A stretch of 64,000 nucleotides of DNA. Origin: Adenophora triphylla var. japonica (Eukaryota > Streptophyta > Magnoliopsida > Asterales > Campanulaceae). Of the stretch, positions 35,801 to 47,720 are shown one piece after another. Below the pieces are notes generated by a model, which saw nothing but the letters and a program-made list of their open reading frames with translations, was not told where the DNA came from and did not search any database. Numbering within the stretch: position 1 is the stretch's first letter; every line of letters starts with the position of its first letter. The translations under genes and the position numbers were made by a program. The DNA lies in the NCBI GenBank assembly GCA_022495995.1, contig JAFEMH010004867.1, positions 37,501 through 101,500 on the forward strand, read 5' to 3'.

Positions 35801-38800
35801 AGGAAACATGGGTACACGTGCCTACGGTTCATGTTTGAACCGGATGAACCGTTAAACCAGGTGAACCGGTGGTTTACGGTTCATATGCGGTTTAGGCTTC
35901 GAAATCGGCGGTTCGGACCGGCGGTTCATATTGTCTTAATTCGAAAAAATCTACAAATTTTTTTAACATTCTTAAATGGTGGTCAAGAAGAGGATCTCAT
36001 TTTCCTATACTCTCCATAATTGCAAAAGAAATACTTGCATCTCCCGCTTCAACGGTTTCGGTAGAACACGCATTTAGTATATCCAGAAATGTTTTGTCTC
36101 CAAGATGTTCTAGGCTCGCAGTGGAAAATTTAGAGTATCAAATGTGTTGGACATTCCGTTAAGGTGGAAAATCGAGATCAAGAACAACATTTTTCTTCCG
36201 TAGGTGATGAATTTTTTGAGGATGACTCTTCCGAAGGAGAAGAAAATAATTAGATAATTTTTTAGTACCTTTGTATTTTATAATTTAGAACTTTAGAATT
36301 TTTTAATTGTTAGGTAATATTTTTTTAGTATCTTTGTATTTTATAGTTTAGAAATTTAGATATTTTTTAAGTTTAATTGTGTAATTTAATTTTTGAGGTA
36401 AGGTTCTTAAATGTCCCCCCTTAATTATAAAAGAGTAAGGTTGGTTGTCCCCCTCTAAGCAAATTTGCTTAATATTAATAAAATTATAAGGGTACCGTCC
36501 CTTCTATTTTTTTTTGTCTCATTCCACCCATTAATTCCTATAAAAATATGAAATTTAAAATTTTCTTAATACTTATGTAAAGTAAATAATTTATAATGTA
36601 TCAAAAAATTGAAAAAAAAACAAACTTTGAATTTTTTTTGTCTAAAAACTGCTCAAAATATTAGATGAACCAGATGAACTGGTGAACCGTACCGTGAACC
36701 GTCGAACCGTGAGTTAACGGTTCATAAACGGTTTTGATTTTTGACGAACCGTGAACCGGGCATGTCTAAACATGGAAAGAGATGAATCAGGTATAGAAGA
36801 AGAGACTTGATGAAAAGGAAACTGGTTTTCATAGAAATGAACATTTCTGGAGTAGAATATTTTATGAGATTGAAGGTTATAAAGCTTGTAAGCTTTCTTT
36901 CCACTAGGATAACCAAGAAAAACACACTTGGATGACATAGGGGAAAACTTATCTCTTTGAGAAACAAGAGTGGATGCAAAACAAGACATCCAAAGGGTTT
37001 CAAATGATTGTAGGAAGGAGGTGTACCCAAAAGGACTTCAAAAGGACTTTTGAAATTGAGAGTGGCAGTAGGCATTCTGTTAATTAGATATGTGGCAGTT
37101 AAAGCACAATTGCCCCAAAATTTTATAGGAACATGGGACTGAAATTTTAGAGCTCTAGCAACCTCTAGTACGTGTCTATGTTTCCTTTCCACTCTCCCAT
37201 TTTGTTGAGAAGTTTTAACACAAGAACTTTGTTGTTCAATTCCAAAAGAAAGGAGATAAGAAGTAGTGTCATTATTGAAGAATTCTGACCCATTGTCAGA
37301 TCTAATGTGTTTAATAGAGGTATTGAATTGATTCTGAATCATGGCTATAAAGATTTTGAAATAAGATAGGACTTGAGCTTTAGATTGTAGGAGATATATT
37401 CAAGTAGTCCTAGAAAAGTCATCAACTATAGTAAAGAAAGAATGATGACCTAGATATGTGACATGACTATATGGATCCCATACATCACAATGAATGAGTA
37501 CAAAAACAATAGTACAATGAAACATGCTCAAAGGGTAAGGGATTCTATTATGTTTTGCAAAATGACATATATCACAGACACGAGATTTATTAATATCAAC
37601 AGATATATCATGAGATACATGTTTGAAAGATGACATAGGAAGATGACCAAGTCTCATATGCCACAAATCACACTCAAATTGTATATTACAATAGACAGTA
37701 GGAGTCACATTAGACAAAGAACTAGTAGGAAATACAAATTTAGAAAGGTAAACAGTGTCACGTGCATAAGATGAATGTGGCGGAGATGCGTATGCTTCGA
37801 TGGATGTGCGGTCATACAAGAAAGGATCGGTTGGGGAATGAGGTGATTAGAGGTAAAGTAGGAGTTGCGCCCATTGAGAATAAAATGAGGGAAAATCGTC
37901 TACGGTGGTTTGGACATGTGAGAAGGAGACCGAGTGATGCACCGGTTAGGAGGCCGGAACAGTGGAGAAATGATAAAATGGCGAGGGATAGGGGAAGACC
38001 CAAACAAACTTGGATTAGAGTAATTGAAAATGATATGAATTTACTTGGAGTGGATGGAAGTATGGTGTTGAAGAGGCCGGAGTGGAGGGCAAAAATCCAT
38101 GTGGGGGGTTGATTTTTTTATTTTTTATTTTTATTTTTATTTTTATTTATTTTTATTTATTTTTATTTATTTATTTTTTTTTTAATTTAATTTAATTTTT
38201 TTATTTATTTTTTTCACGATAACATATGAGGATTCATGTTAGCCGACCCCAAATTTTGGGACTAAGGCTTTGTTGTTGTTGTTGTTGTTGTATCCTTATT
38301 GTTTACCAATCCCATTCAGTGTCTTGCTGTGTAAGTCCTGGAAAAGACAATAAGAAGAGAAGAAAAGAAGGCAATAGTTGCTGTCACTAGCCAATTTACT
38401 GTCAGAAATCAAGTTAAAATGAAAGGCAGGAATATATAAGACATTGGAAAGAGTAATCTGAAAGGATAGAGTAACATTGCCTCTATGAGTAACTGGAGAT
38501 TTGTGTCCATTAGAAAGAAGAATGAAAGAATCGATTAAAATAGGATTTTCAAGGAGTGAAAGATTAGAAGTGATATGATGTGAAGCTCCAGTGTCAATTA
38601 TCCAATCATGAGACTTATGCATAGCAAATTGAGACAAACAGATTGAACTTGTAAGACTTGGGAGTTCAAGATTACCTGAAGATTGAGAAGGATCATGAGT
38701 CTGCATATATTCAAGGAACTGAGCCCATTGTTCCCCAAAGGACCGGGAATGACACCGGTATCTGCAATAACATTGCTGTCAAAAACCTTGGAAGGACCAT

Positions 38801-40893
38801 CATAGGCTGGAGCTTTGGACTTCCCAAACTTAGGCATTTTTGTTGGATCAGGTTTGACTCCATAAAGTTTGTGCCATTCAGAAAAACCATGAATAAAGAA
38901 ACATGTGTCCTTGATGTGACCTGTTCCTCCACAGTGATCACAATGAAGATGTGCTTTGCTTTTGTTCTTCTCATTTCTCTTACTGTTGAAAGAGGGCCGT
39001 GAATTAGAGCAGCAACATGTTCAGAGATAGAGGAAGAAGGGAGACTAAGAGAGCAAGACCTCTGCCTCTCATCTTGAGTAATAAGAGCTAACACCTGGTT
39101 CATGTTAGGTATATGATTCATTGCTAAAATTGTACCTCTAATAGAGGTGTATCCATCATTAAGACCCATCAGAAATTGAGTGATTTTGGTAAGCTCATCA
39201 TGATCCTGAATCTGTTGCTTAGCTCCACAGTTGCAAATGCATAAACACTTAGGAGTATTACTAACATTCTTCAGTTCATCCCATAGACCACGAAACTTAG
39301 TAAAATAAGTCGAGACAGACATTGATCCTTGAGTGAGAGAAGAAATTTCTTTCCGAATATGATAAATCTGTGGAGCATTGCCATGCATAAATCGATTGGC
39401 CAAATCAATCCAGATTTCATGAGCTGTGGCTAAGTAAACCACACTTGATCTAATTTCAGAACTTACAGAGTTCAAAATCCAACTTATAACCATGTTATTA
39501 CACCTATTCCATGCCATCAGATACTTAGATTGTGAATTAGGTCGTGGATTTGAGCCATCTACCATACCTAACTTTGTTTTTGAAGATAAAACAACGATCA
39601 TTCCGCGCGTCCACTGATTGTAATTGAAATCAGTTATTGATTCAGAGATGAGGACCATACCTGGATGGTCGTTGGGGTGTAGAAACAGTGGATGTGCGGG
39701 AGATAATTGAAGAACTGAGTTTGTCATATCATATGCATCATCACCGATCGAATTCGTCGGAGATACTGTAGTTGAAGGTATTGAATGAATTTCGTCGGTC
39801 ATCGCCATTATTGTCGACGATTGAAAGTAAATTGAAAAGGTAATTGAGATTATATCTGAAGAAGAATCATGGAAATGAAAGCGGAAGCAATACACTCTGA
39901 TACCAAGAAAGAAATTACAGTGTAAAATGTCATTTTTATTCATCAATTCTTGGAGTATTTATACAGACTTGTAACAAACTTACAACAACTTTCATATATT
40001 TGCCTAACAACTTTTATAACAGATACTTAACTTCTGTTATTTACATTTAACTCTACATCCTCAGTATTTACTGTATTGTCACTCTACACCCCTGAAGTTG
40101 TGATATCTTGAGTGTCAACTTCTTTCATAGCTTTATCACGACCCCAAATCATTTTGGGACTAAGGTTTTGTTGTTGTTGTTCAATATGCAGTTGCTTCGA
40201 GGTCTGAAGTATCTTCACTCTGCAAACATTCTTCATCGTGACTTGAAGCCAGGAAACCTACTAATAAATGCAAATTGTGATCTTAAAATATGTGATTTTG
40301 GACTGGCACGTACCAACAGTGGCAAGGACCAATTCATGACTGAATACGTGGTGACTCGCTGGTACCGGGCCCCAGAGCTGCTCCTCTGCTGCGACAACTA
40401 CGGAACCTCTATAGATGCATGGTCCGTTGGCTGCATCTTTGCTGAACTTCTTGGACGAAAACCAATCTTCCCCGGAACAGAATGTCTCAACCAACTCAAA
40501 TTAATAATCAACATCCTAGGCAGCCAGAGGGAAGACGATATCGAATTCATCGATAATCCAAAAGCAAGAAAGTTCATCAAAACGCTACCTTATTCTCCGG
40601 GAACCTCTTTTTCACATCTTTACCCCAACGCCCATCCATTGGCAATCGATCTGCTACAGAAGATGCTTGTGTTTGACCCTTCAAAGAGGATCAGTATTTC
40701 AGAGGCTCTCATGCATCCTTACATGTCTCCCCTCTATGATCCTAGCTCGGACCCGCCAGCGCAGGTTCCTATTGATCTGGATATTGAGGAGGATTCGGGA
40801 GAAGAGATGATTAGGGTAATGATGTGGAAGGAAATGCTTCATTACCATCCTGAAGCTGCTGTTGCCATGGCCAATGCAGAGGTAAACTTGTAA
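32877..40893 (+). CDS. Group C mitogen-activated protein kinase (MPK1/2/7/14 type), two coding exons
   Basis: Ser/Thr kinase acting last in a MAPK cascade. Exon 1 (32877-33299) and exon 2 (40192-40893) join in phase 0 at CAG/GTACAT and ATGCAG/TTG to give 374 residues. Visible motifs: glycine loop GRGAYG (39-44), catalytic Lys61 in VAIKR, HRD (156-158), DFG (176-178) and activation loop TEY (191-193), followed by VTRWYRAPE. Start [10 protein letters not shown], the two-exon structure and length match plant group C kinases, which have a TEY loop and act in stress and hormone signalling downstream of MKK3. The ATG at 32877 is preferred because a leader-intron acceptor lies just before it and the upstream in-frame Met extension is not family-like. 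The coding intron is 6892 bp, almost all transposon. No coding lesions seen. Confidence 0.95.
33658..33890 (-). repeat. 3' LTR of the intronic copia element
   Basis: 233 bp matching 39906-40138 at about 95%. Read on the minus strand it begins TGATAAAGC and ends TTTCT, an unusual end where CA is expected. The boundary is supported by the CGACC duplication. Confidence 0.9.
35812..36767 (+). mobile_element. hAT transposon remnant nested in the copia element
   Basis: 956 bp flanked by a perfect 8-bp duplication AAACATGG (35804-35811 and 36768-36775), as for hAT. Subterminal parts repeat GAACCG/CGGTTC words in inverted orientation, but the terminal repeats are imperfect. The copia reading frame resumes on both sides once one duplication copy and the element are disregarded. 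The interior retains only the transposase C-terminus, so it is a deletion derivative. Confidence 0.85.
35971..36162 (+). pseudogene. hAT transposase C-terminal dimerisation fragment
   Basis: A 63-codon open stretch ending in TAA, with [15 protein letters not shown], a run of [19 protein letters not shown] type and ending in YQMCWTF. This is the conserved hAT dimerisation domain that follows the catalytic region. The catalytic part is missing. A short acidic stretch of coding-like sequence (to about 36250) follows. Confidence 0.85.
37760..38292 (+). mobile_element. 5'-truncated RTE-clade LINE nested in the copia element
   Basis: It encodes the C-terminal end of an RTE reverse transcriptase ORF (37762-38112) with [15 protein letters not shown] and [16 protein letters not shown], followed by an A/T tract, TTAGCCGACCCCAAATTTTG and a (TTG)n tail. 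Truncation at the 5' end is usual for LINEs. It interrupts copia coding sequence between protease and integrase. A target duplication is not evident. Confidence 0.85.
39906..40138 (-). repeat. 5' LTR of the intronic copia element, with primer site
   Basis: 233 bp; on the minus strand it is followed at 39904-39894 by TGGTATCAGAG, the tRNA-Met primer site. The target copy CGACC is at 40139-40143, only 53 bp before the kinase exon 2. Confidence 0.92.
40139..40181 (+). repeat. Old RTE LINE tail next to the kinase 3' splice site
   Basis: CGACCCCAAATCATTTTGGGACTAAGG and a (TTG)n tract match the 3' end of the RTE LINE at 38292 and 19188. Its other half is at about 33610-33657 (ATTAGCCGACC), so the copia element inserted into it. 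The T/G-rich tail runs into the acceptor TTCAATATGCAG. Confidence 0.7.
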
Positions 40894-41974
40894 CTTGGAA
40901 GGTTATTCCATTTTTTTTCCTTGTTGTTTATTTCAGTCTAATAATCATGAGGAATAATGCAAAGATCTGCTTCCAAGAGCTTGATCTCCTTATGAATAAT
41001 TTTGTATATAGGTGTGCTGTTGTTTAACTTGTTAGAAAACCAACAAAAAAAAAAAAAAAAAATAGGAGAAACCGACTTCAAACCTCTCTCTTGATGTATT
41101 TTCGGATGGATAACTGAAGATCAGCTATATTTTGATAACAGTAATCAATTGCATTGGTTAAATAGTACTCCATCCGTTTCAAAATAAACTCCATTTTTTT
41201 TTTTTAATTTGCTAACAAGAGCAAATTTCAATTTTTTTTTTTTTTATAAATTCATTTTTGGGACAAAGGCAGTTCTCAACAACTGATTAATTAAGCTTGA
41301 TAACGAACCCTAACTGGTCTTATCAACACAACGTCAGAATGGAAGAACACCTTTGACCATCAATCTAGCGCAAGCTTTTTAATTTTTAAATCAGAGAGCA
41401 AAATTTGTAAACATAAATTGTTATCAAGTATTCTCTCCGTTCCAATATATATATACTCTCATTTATCATTTTTGTTTGTCTAAAAAAAAAATAGTCTCAC
41501 TTTGATCGGCTAAAAATCGAACTCAGTGTAATGAGACAACTGATAGTCCTCCCTCAAAAAAAAATAAAAAAATAGTCTCACTTTGATCATGTGGGGCTTG
41601 GAGTTGATATTATTTGTCACTGAGTTTTTGGAGCGATGTCTACCTCATACGATTCATTTGGTCTTCTACACAGCTATCATTCTTGTTGGGTTTGGTGTCA
41701 TCTGAGTTGGGGCGCCTAAATTAGGGGATTAAACAAGCAAATTCGGAATTTCTGACATAGCCGAGAGGAGCGACCACGCGGTATGGAGCGCACGACCGCG
41801 CCAGAATGGGCGCGACACGTGGCTACGCGCTATTGGTTATGAATATCACACATCAAAATCCTAAAGATTTACTATATGAGAGCGGGGACCATGGCTATAC
41901 TTAGGGAGGGGAAATCTTAGAGTTCCACCCTGTTTTTTGATCATGTGGGGCTTGGAGCTGATATTATTTGTCAT
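40894..41974. other. Kinase 3' region and intergenic DNA
   Basis: The kinase 3' untranslated region should lie at 40894 to about 41100. A Stowaway MITE follows. A GC-rich cluster at about 41755-41825 (GCGCACGACCGCGCC, GGGCGCGAC) resembles the GC words in the LTRs at 50247 and 52412. No gene seen. Confidence 0.45.
41168..41272. mobile_element. Stowaway MITE, diverged right end
   Basis: Starts CTCCATCCGTTTCAAAATAAA after TA and ends TTTTTGGGACAAAGGCAG. The interior matches the GCAAATTT hairpin of the 3868-3965 family. The right terminal repeat is degraded. Confidence 0.6.
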
Positions 41975-41977
41975 TGA
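41581..41977. repeat. Direct repeat of about 40 bp around a 315-bp segment
   Basis: TTGATCATGTGGGGCTTGG and the following TGATATTATTTGTCA occur at about 41581-41623 and 41935-41977 with two mismatches. The segment between contains the GC cluster and starts near TGTTGGGTTTGGTG, so it may be an LTR fragment. It abuts the copia LTR at 41975. Confidence 0.5.
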
Positions 41978-42186
41978 AAACTATGGAGTTAAAGTATTGA
42001 GATAATAAGTATTTCATTGATAACACATGAATACAAGGAAGGAGGTCTCTCCTTTATACAACGGCTGCACCAATTATGCCCTAAACATTAGGGTTTCCTA
42101 ACTATAGATCCTAAAATAAAGGAAAGAAGATAAATACAAAAGATATTGAGATATGTACATCCCAGCCATATTTACGATATCTTACA
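41975..42186 (-). repeat. 3' LTR of the second copia element
   Basis: About 212 bp. Read on the minus strand it starts TGTAAGATATCG and ends CATAGTTTTCA, giving TG...CA ends directly after the RNase H frame. Assignment rests on position and ends only, since the partner is missing. Confidence 0.65.
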
Positions 42187-43432
42187 CTAAGAATTGAAAA
42201 CGAGCAGTTCCGAGAGCTTTTGTGAATATGTCTGCGATTTGGTCTTTAGTTGAAATCTTTTGTGGAGAAACGTCGCCTGACTCTACTCGCTCGCGAACAA
42301 AATAACAATCCATTTCCACATGTTTGGTTCGTTCGTGAAAAACTGGATTGTTGGCTATTTGTCTAGCCGCTTGATTGTCACAATAAAGATTAGTGGCACA
42401 CAACTGTGGAGCTTCAATGTCCTTGAGAAGCCATCTCAGCCATAGAAGCTCACTGATTGTTGTGGCCATGGCACGATACTCCGCTTCGGCAGAGGAACGT
42501 GAAACTACACTTTGTTTCTTTGTACGCCATGAAATGGGTGCACCACCAAGAGACATGAAATAACCCGTACATGAATGCCTCGTAATTGGGCATCCTCCCC
42601 AGTCGGCATCACAATACGCCTCAAGAACTAAATTTCCATCCGAAGGCAGAAAAATCCGTTGGCATGCAGTTTGTTTCAGAAAACGAACTATACGAAGCGC
42701 GGCATCCATGTGGCTACGAAGAGGAGCCGAAAGAAATTGGCTCAACAAATTTACCAAGAACTGAATGTCTAGCCGAGTTACTGTTAAGTAAGGAGTCGCC
42801 CAGTAAGTCCTCGGCAGAAAGGTGCAAATTTTGCTCCATTGGGAAGTCACTCGGCCGCCCTCCTTGCAGGCCTCTCTCCTCTAAAATGTCCAAGGTGTAT
42901 TTCCTTTGACTTAGGACAATGCCTTCCGACGACCTTGCAACCTCTATCCCCAAAAAATATTTTAATGGGCCAAGATCTTTGATGCTAAATCTTTCGTCCA
43001 AGCGAGACTTAACGTTTTCAATCTTGGAGCTGTCATTCCCTACCAACAAGACATCATCAACGTATATGAGGGCCGCGACATAGGAATCCTTAAGTTTGTA
43101 GATGAACAAGGAATGGTCAGCCCATGATTGGCGAAAACCAAAGTCGAGAAGTGCGCTTGTAAAATTTTGGTGTCGATTGCGTGATGCTTGACGGAGGCCG
43201 TAAAGTGATTTGTGTAGCTTGCATACCCGTTGATCACCATCCTTGGGACCTGAGGCACCCTCATGTAAACGTCCTCATATAAATCACCGTGGAGAAACAC
43301 ATTGTTAACGTCAAGTTGATGTATGATCCACCCTTTCTTGACCGCAACTGCTAGCAAGCTTCGCATCGTCACTAACTTGGCCACCAGAGAAAAGGTTTCG
43401 TGGTAGTCAATACCCTCTACTTGTGTGAAACC

Positions 43433-44953
43433 TGATAAGTGACTATTATATAGTCATTTATCCTATTATTTCATAATCATTTCCTTAGTTTTAGTATCAT
43501 TTAGGTTGCATATTAGTTTATTTTAGCTTCTTTTACCATATATCTTCTATTTTATGCTTTTGGTATCATCATGCTCTTAAGACAGGTTCTAAAGTCAAAA
43601 TATGATCAAATGGGAGCCTTGGAAATAAATCAAGTGTCAAAGCCACGGAAGGGAAAGACCAAATCAAGCAAACAGGCTAAAATCCAACCTGCACGGCCGT
43701 GCACTTGGCATAGGAGCGACCGTGCACATGACCCTTTCCAGGCCAATTTTGGCCCCAAAACCTGGAGTGGCCGAGTCTTGAAATGTGGAGTGGCCGAGCA
43801 ATCCTGGCCAGAGCGGCCGTACGACCAAGAGTGGAGCGGCCGTGCACCTCCACCAGTTCAAACCAAAAATTAGTGTCAAGACCAGAGCGGCCGTGCAAAT
43901 CTCTTAGCTCGGCCGTGCAAATGGAGTCTGCAGAATTAAAAGGTACCTTTAGAAGACACCACCTTGAAGAGTCTCCTCCATATTTATAAATAGGCCATTT
44001 GTAATCAGTCTTAAGGATCATCAGATACCAGAGAATAGCATATTTAAGCTTAGAATACATTATATACAATTCTTTATCATTGGTTCCAAAGATTTTAAAG
44101 ATTCAAGTGTTCATTTGTTCTTGAAGTATTTTTGGAAGAAAGCAATAAAAGTTCAAGAGTTATTTTCAGCCATCATCTCTTTACAATCTTAAGTCCTTCT
44201 TCTCTTTATCTTTTATTTGCTTATGCTTGCTTGTTTATAATGGCTAGTGAGTAATCCCCCTTATTCTTGGGGTTGGAAACTCAAAACGCCTTTTATTCAT
44301 CATCCTTTATAAAAGTCTTGTCTTCTATTTTCATCTAAACAATTTCTTTATACCAATCTCAAAATGACTTACATTTTGGAGACGTCCAACTTGTATGATT
44401 CAGCAAATCGAGAGAAGTACCTAGCGGAGAATCTCGATTGACAAAACCATATAAAGGAACTAGGTTTCATTGATCACGAGAGTAGTTCAATGGCCTAGGG
44501 ATGTTCCTTGAATGAAAAGTACGTTGATTCGCGAACTTTAATGGATCCTTGCTAATTATGGGTCATCGAGAGATAGGACATAATTAGTGAAGGGTACAAC
44601 GCTACTTGCTTGATCGTTAGAAGTAGTGTAAGCCTAACGTACCATCCTTGATTTTTATGAAAATCTATATTTTCAAAGACATGACTATATGATGAATATT
44701 TGGCTAAATTGATTTTCAATCCCGAGAATGCTTCGTTTATAAGAGTTTTATTAAAGTATTTTTCTGCGTATGTTCTATTCTTTTCCTAAATCAATCTTTA
44801 TTTCTCCCAATCTCTTTTATAATTGTAGTAAAAATAATTTCATCCCAAAGTAAACCCTGTCCTTGTGGGATCGACTCGTACTTGCACCCGCTATATTTCA
44901 ATAGCCCGTGCGCTTGCGAATTTTAAAATAAACTGTTAGGTTTCGAGCGAACA
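43433..44953 (+). repeat. 5' LTR of the Athila element, with GCACGGCCGTGC cluster
   Basis: 1521 bp from TGATAAGTGAC to GAGCGAACA. Its last 236 bp match 48756-48991. A cluster of GCGGCCGTGC/GCACGGCCGTGC words lies at 43691-43920, a region with about eight copies. Confidence 0.88.
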
Positions 44954-45202
44954 GGTTTTTGGCGCCGTTGTCGGGGACAACGGTTTACTTTTTATTTTTG
45001 TCTTTACTACATAATTTCGTTTTTATTTTGTTTTGTTTTAATTTCCTTTTTACTTTCGATAATCTGTTACGTTTAATCTTCTTTTTGAGTATTCTTATAG
45101 TGTATAAAACGGGCTCGGATCTTCTTTGACAACTTTGATCCAGAACCCGAACAAAGCTTTCACGAGAGATTAAGAAAACTCAAGGAGACATTAAATAAGC
45201 AT

Positions 45203-45856
45203 ATGTCGGAAGGAGAGCCACAAACACCTGCTAGGACCCTACGGGACGTTGTAAATCCAAGTACCCCGGGAACTAGATCCCCTATTGTTGTGCCGAATGC
45301 CAACGCGGCCAACTTTGAGATTAACCCGCAACTTTTGCATATGGTTATGAACAACCAATACAGTGGCACTGCTTTCGAAGACCCTCATCTCCACATCCAA
45401 ACATTCTTGGAGTACTGTGACACCACTCGTATCCAGAATGTCACATCGGAAGCAATACGGATGCGCCTTTTTCCTTTCTCTCTTAAGGATAAGGCGAAGC
45501 AATGGTTGAACTCGGTCCCCCAAAACTCACTAACTACATGGGACCAAGTTCAAGAAGCATTCCTTGGGAATTTTTTCCCACCGAACAAAACATCCCAAAT
45601 TCGCACGAAGATCACTAACTTTTGTCAAACGGGAAGTGAGACTTTGTACGACGCATGGGAGCGGTTCAAGGAACTTCTCAGAATGTGCCCCCACCACGGG
45701 CTCGAAAAGTGGTTAATTGTTCACACCTTCTGCAACGGTCTCATATTCAAGACAAGAGAGACCATTGATGCCGCTGCAGGAGGAACATTGATGAACAAAG
45801 GAGTTGATGAGGCATACGACCTCATTGAGAATATTGCATTGAACCACTATCAGTAG
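45203..45856 (+). pseudogene. Athila gag (nucleocapsid precursor)
   Basis: 217 codons from MSEGEPQTPA; coding-like sequence begins further upstream (DPEPEQSFHERLRKLK, about 45129). The core has FLEYCDTTRIQNVTSEAIRM, LKDKAKQWLNSVP and WDQVQEAFLGNFFPPNKTSQ, the retrotransposon gag fold typical of Athila/Tat. TAG at 45857 ends this frame. Downstream parts at 45942-46351 have a zinc-knuckle-like CELCGSNSHSTDSC in a different frame. Copy is not intact. Confidence 0.85.
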
Positions 45857-46344
45857 TCAAACGAGAGAGAGAGAGCAACAACAAGGTACGCCTGGTAAGT
45901 ATAATGTTGATGCAGTTACTCTTCTCTCTTCTAAGGTTGACATGATTTTAAAGAAATTTGAGAATCTTAATGTCAATCATGTGGAAAATATAAATATTTT
46001 GTGTGAACTATGTGGGTCTAACTCACATAGTACGGATAGTTGCGATTTGCTTGACACTAGTTCTAGTGATCAAGTGAACTTTGTCAATTCTTTTGGACAG
46101 AAGGGGGGATGTATTCTAATACATACAATCCCGAATGGAGGAATCACCCCAACTTCTCCTACAAGAATAACAACGTTCTAAATCCGCAACAATCTACACA
46201 ACCCCCGGGATTCGCATCGAAGAATTTCAATAATAATTCTAATACCTTTCCCCCTAAATCAAAATTGGATCTTTTAATGGATTTTGTAGTGAAAACAAAA
46301 ATGCTCAAGAAAAGATCAATAATGAGTTTAGGGAATGTTTTAAA

Positions 46345-47529
46345 TTGTTGAATGCTAGGCTCGATAACCTAGCAGTGCATAATAAGATGCTAAAAAGTCA
46401 ACAAGCTCAACAGGCCATCCCAACGAGTAGACCACAAGGGAGTCTTCCCGGTCAACCTCAAAGGCCGAATAAGCATGTTAGTATGGTGAACACTAGGGAT
46501 GAGTATGAAATGCTAAATGAATACCCTAGTGAAGATGATTATAGTCCAATTCCACCGATGATTGAGACTAATTCGGGGACGGAAACCCCTAGAAAAGAAG
46601 ACAAGGATTATACCGAACTTTTAGAGAACTTGGATGCCATTAATGTTAACATTCCATTATCTGAAAAAATTGAAAAAATGTCTTTATGTGTTAGATCGTT
46701 AAAGAAATTAATTTCGGATAAAGAAAGGCTAATGGAATATGAGAATGTTATATTAACGGAGGAAGTAAGTGTTGTATTACAAAATAAGACTCCTCCAAAA
46801 TTAAAGGATTCGGGTACTTTTTCAATTCCTTCTTGTGTTGAAAGAATTAATATTGATAACGCTATGCTTGATCTAGGAGCTAGCGTAAGTTTGATGTCAT
46901 TATCGGTAAGTGAGAAACTTGGTATAGGGGAACTCAAACCCACTACCATGTCTCTTCAATTGGCAGACCGTTCCATCCAATACCCCATCGGTATAATGGA
47001 AAATATGCCGTGTCGAGTAGGGAGTTTGATCATCCCTGTCGACTTTGTGATCCTTGATATGAAAGAAGACCATCAGATTCCAGTCATTTTAGGAAGGCCA
47101 TTTCTTGCCACCGCTGGGGCAATCATAGATGTAAAGAATGGCACCTTCTCCCTAAATGTCGGGAAGGAAAAGGTCGAGTTTGATATGAAAAGATCAGATC
47201 TCGAGGATCCTTATTTAGAGACCTACACCCCAAGTGAAGAATATGAAATGGGCGAGGGATCGCAATCTAAAGAAAATGTGGAAAATAGCCTCATAAACTA
47301 TGAAACTTTAGATTGCGATAATGATCTTGATGTGATAAATATTTCTACATGTCCCGATACTAACAATGCAGTGAAAGAACCAAAAAGAACAAAGGTGCCA
47401 AATAAGAAAGGCATTTCGAAATTTCGAAAGTGCAAGGACTATAGGTCACTTGTTCTACCAAGAAAAAGATCGGGATGGAAAAAATGTTTACCTCAGAAAA
47501 TATTAATCACTCCGGAAGGAATGCATTGA
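46345..47529 (+). pseudogene. Athila protease region
   Basis: 394-codon open frame continuing gag's C-terminal part. It holds a pepsin-like retroviral protease with the active-site loop LDLGASVSLM (DLGAS instead of DSGAS/DTGAS, usual for Athila) and the second motif PVILGRPFLATAGAIID. The frame ends near 47529 and no reverse transcriptase follows, so pol has been deleted. Confidence 0.85.
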
Positions 47530-47677
47530 CGAGTTGTCAATGACAATAGACCGCCAAGATATCACGCATTACCTATTACCGGACATGGGTCGAGCTAATG
47601 ACCTAAAACAAGCATCATCGGGATGGTAACCGATGGATTATTTTTGTTATTTATTATTTTATTTTATTTTATTTATC

Positions 47678-47720
<43 letters not shown>

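Larger units (their letters stand above)
33891..39808 (-). pseudogene. copia gag-pol polyprotein, broken
   Basis: Gag starts near 39808 (MAMTDEIHS) with the copia gag core ([19 protein letters not shown]). A zinc knuckle [14 protein letters not shown] lies near 38950-38900 in another frame. Protease shows [10 protein letters not shown] (about 38600). The pre-integrase domain has LWHMRLGH (37670), integrase SDNGSEFF (about 37290) and RERKHRH-like [15 protein letters not shown]. Reverse transcriptase spans 35321-34700 with LVYVDDIIV and RNase H 34400-33950 with [10 protein letters not shown]. Integrity is lost by several frame changes and by nested insertions at 35812-36767 and 37760-38292. Confidence 0.88.
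33658..40138 (-). mobile_element. Ty1/copia LTR retrotransposon in the MAP kinase intron
   Basis: 6481 bp including two nested insertions, antisense to the kinase gene. The 5-bp target duplication CGACC is at 33653-33657 and 40139-40143. LTRs of 233 bp start TGATAAAGC. The primer site TGGTATCAGAG follows the 5' LTR and a purine tract (TTGAGAGGGGA) precedes the 3' LTR. The order gag, protease, integrase, RT, RNase H identifies copia. The LTRs differ at about 12 of 233 sites by eye, so this is an older insertion. Short LTRs and the gag type suggest the Ale/Retrofit group. Confidence 0.93.

Noticed and set aside
44954..45202. Possible host gene start after the primer site
   Set aside because: Sequence continues into Athila gag in frame; it is the element's leader and gag start.
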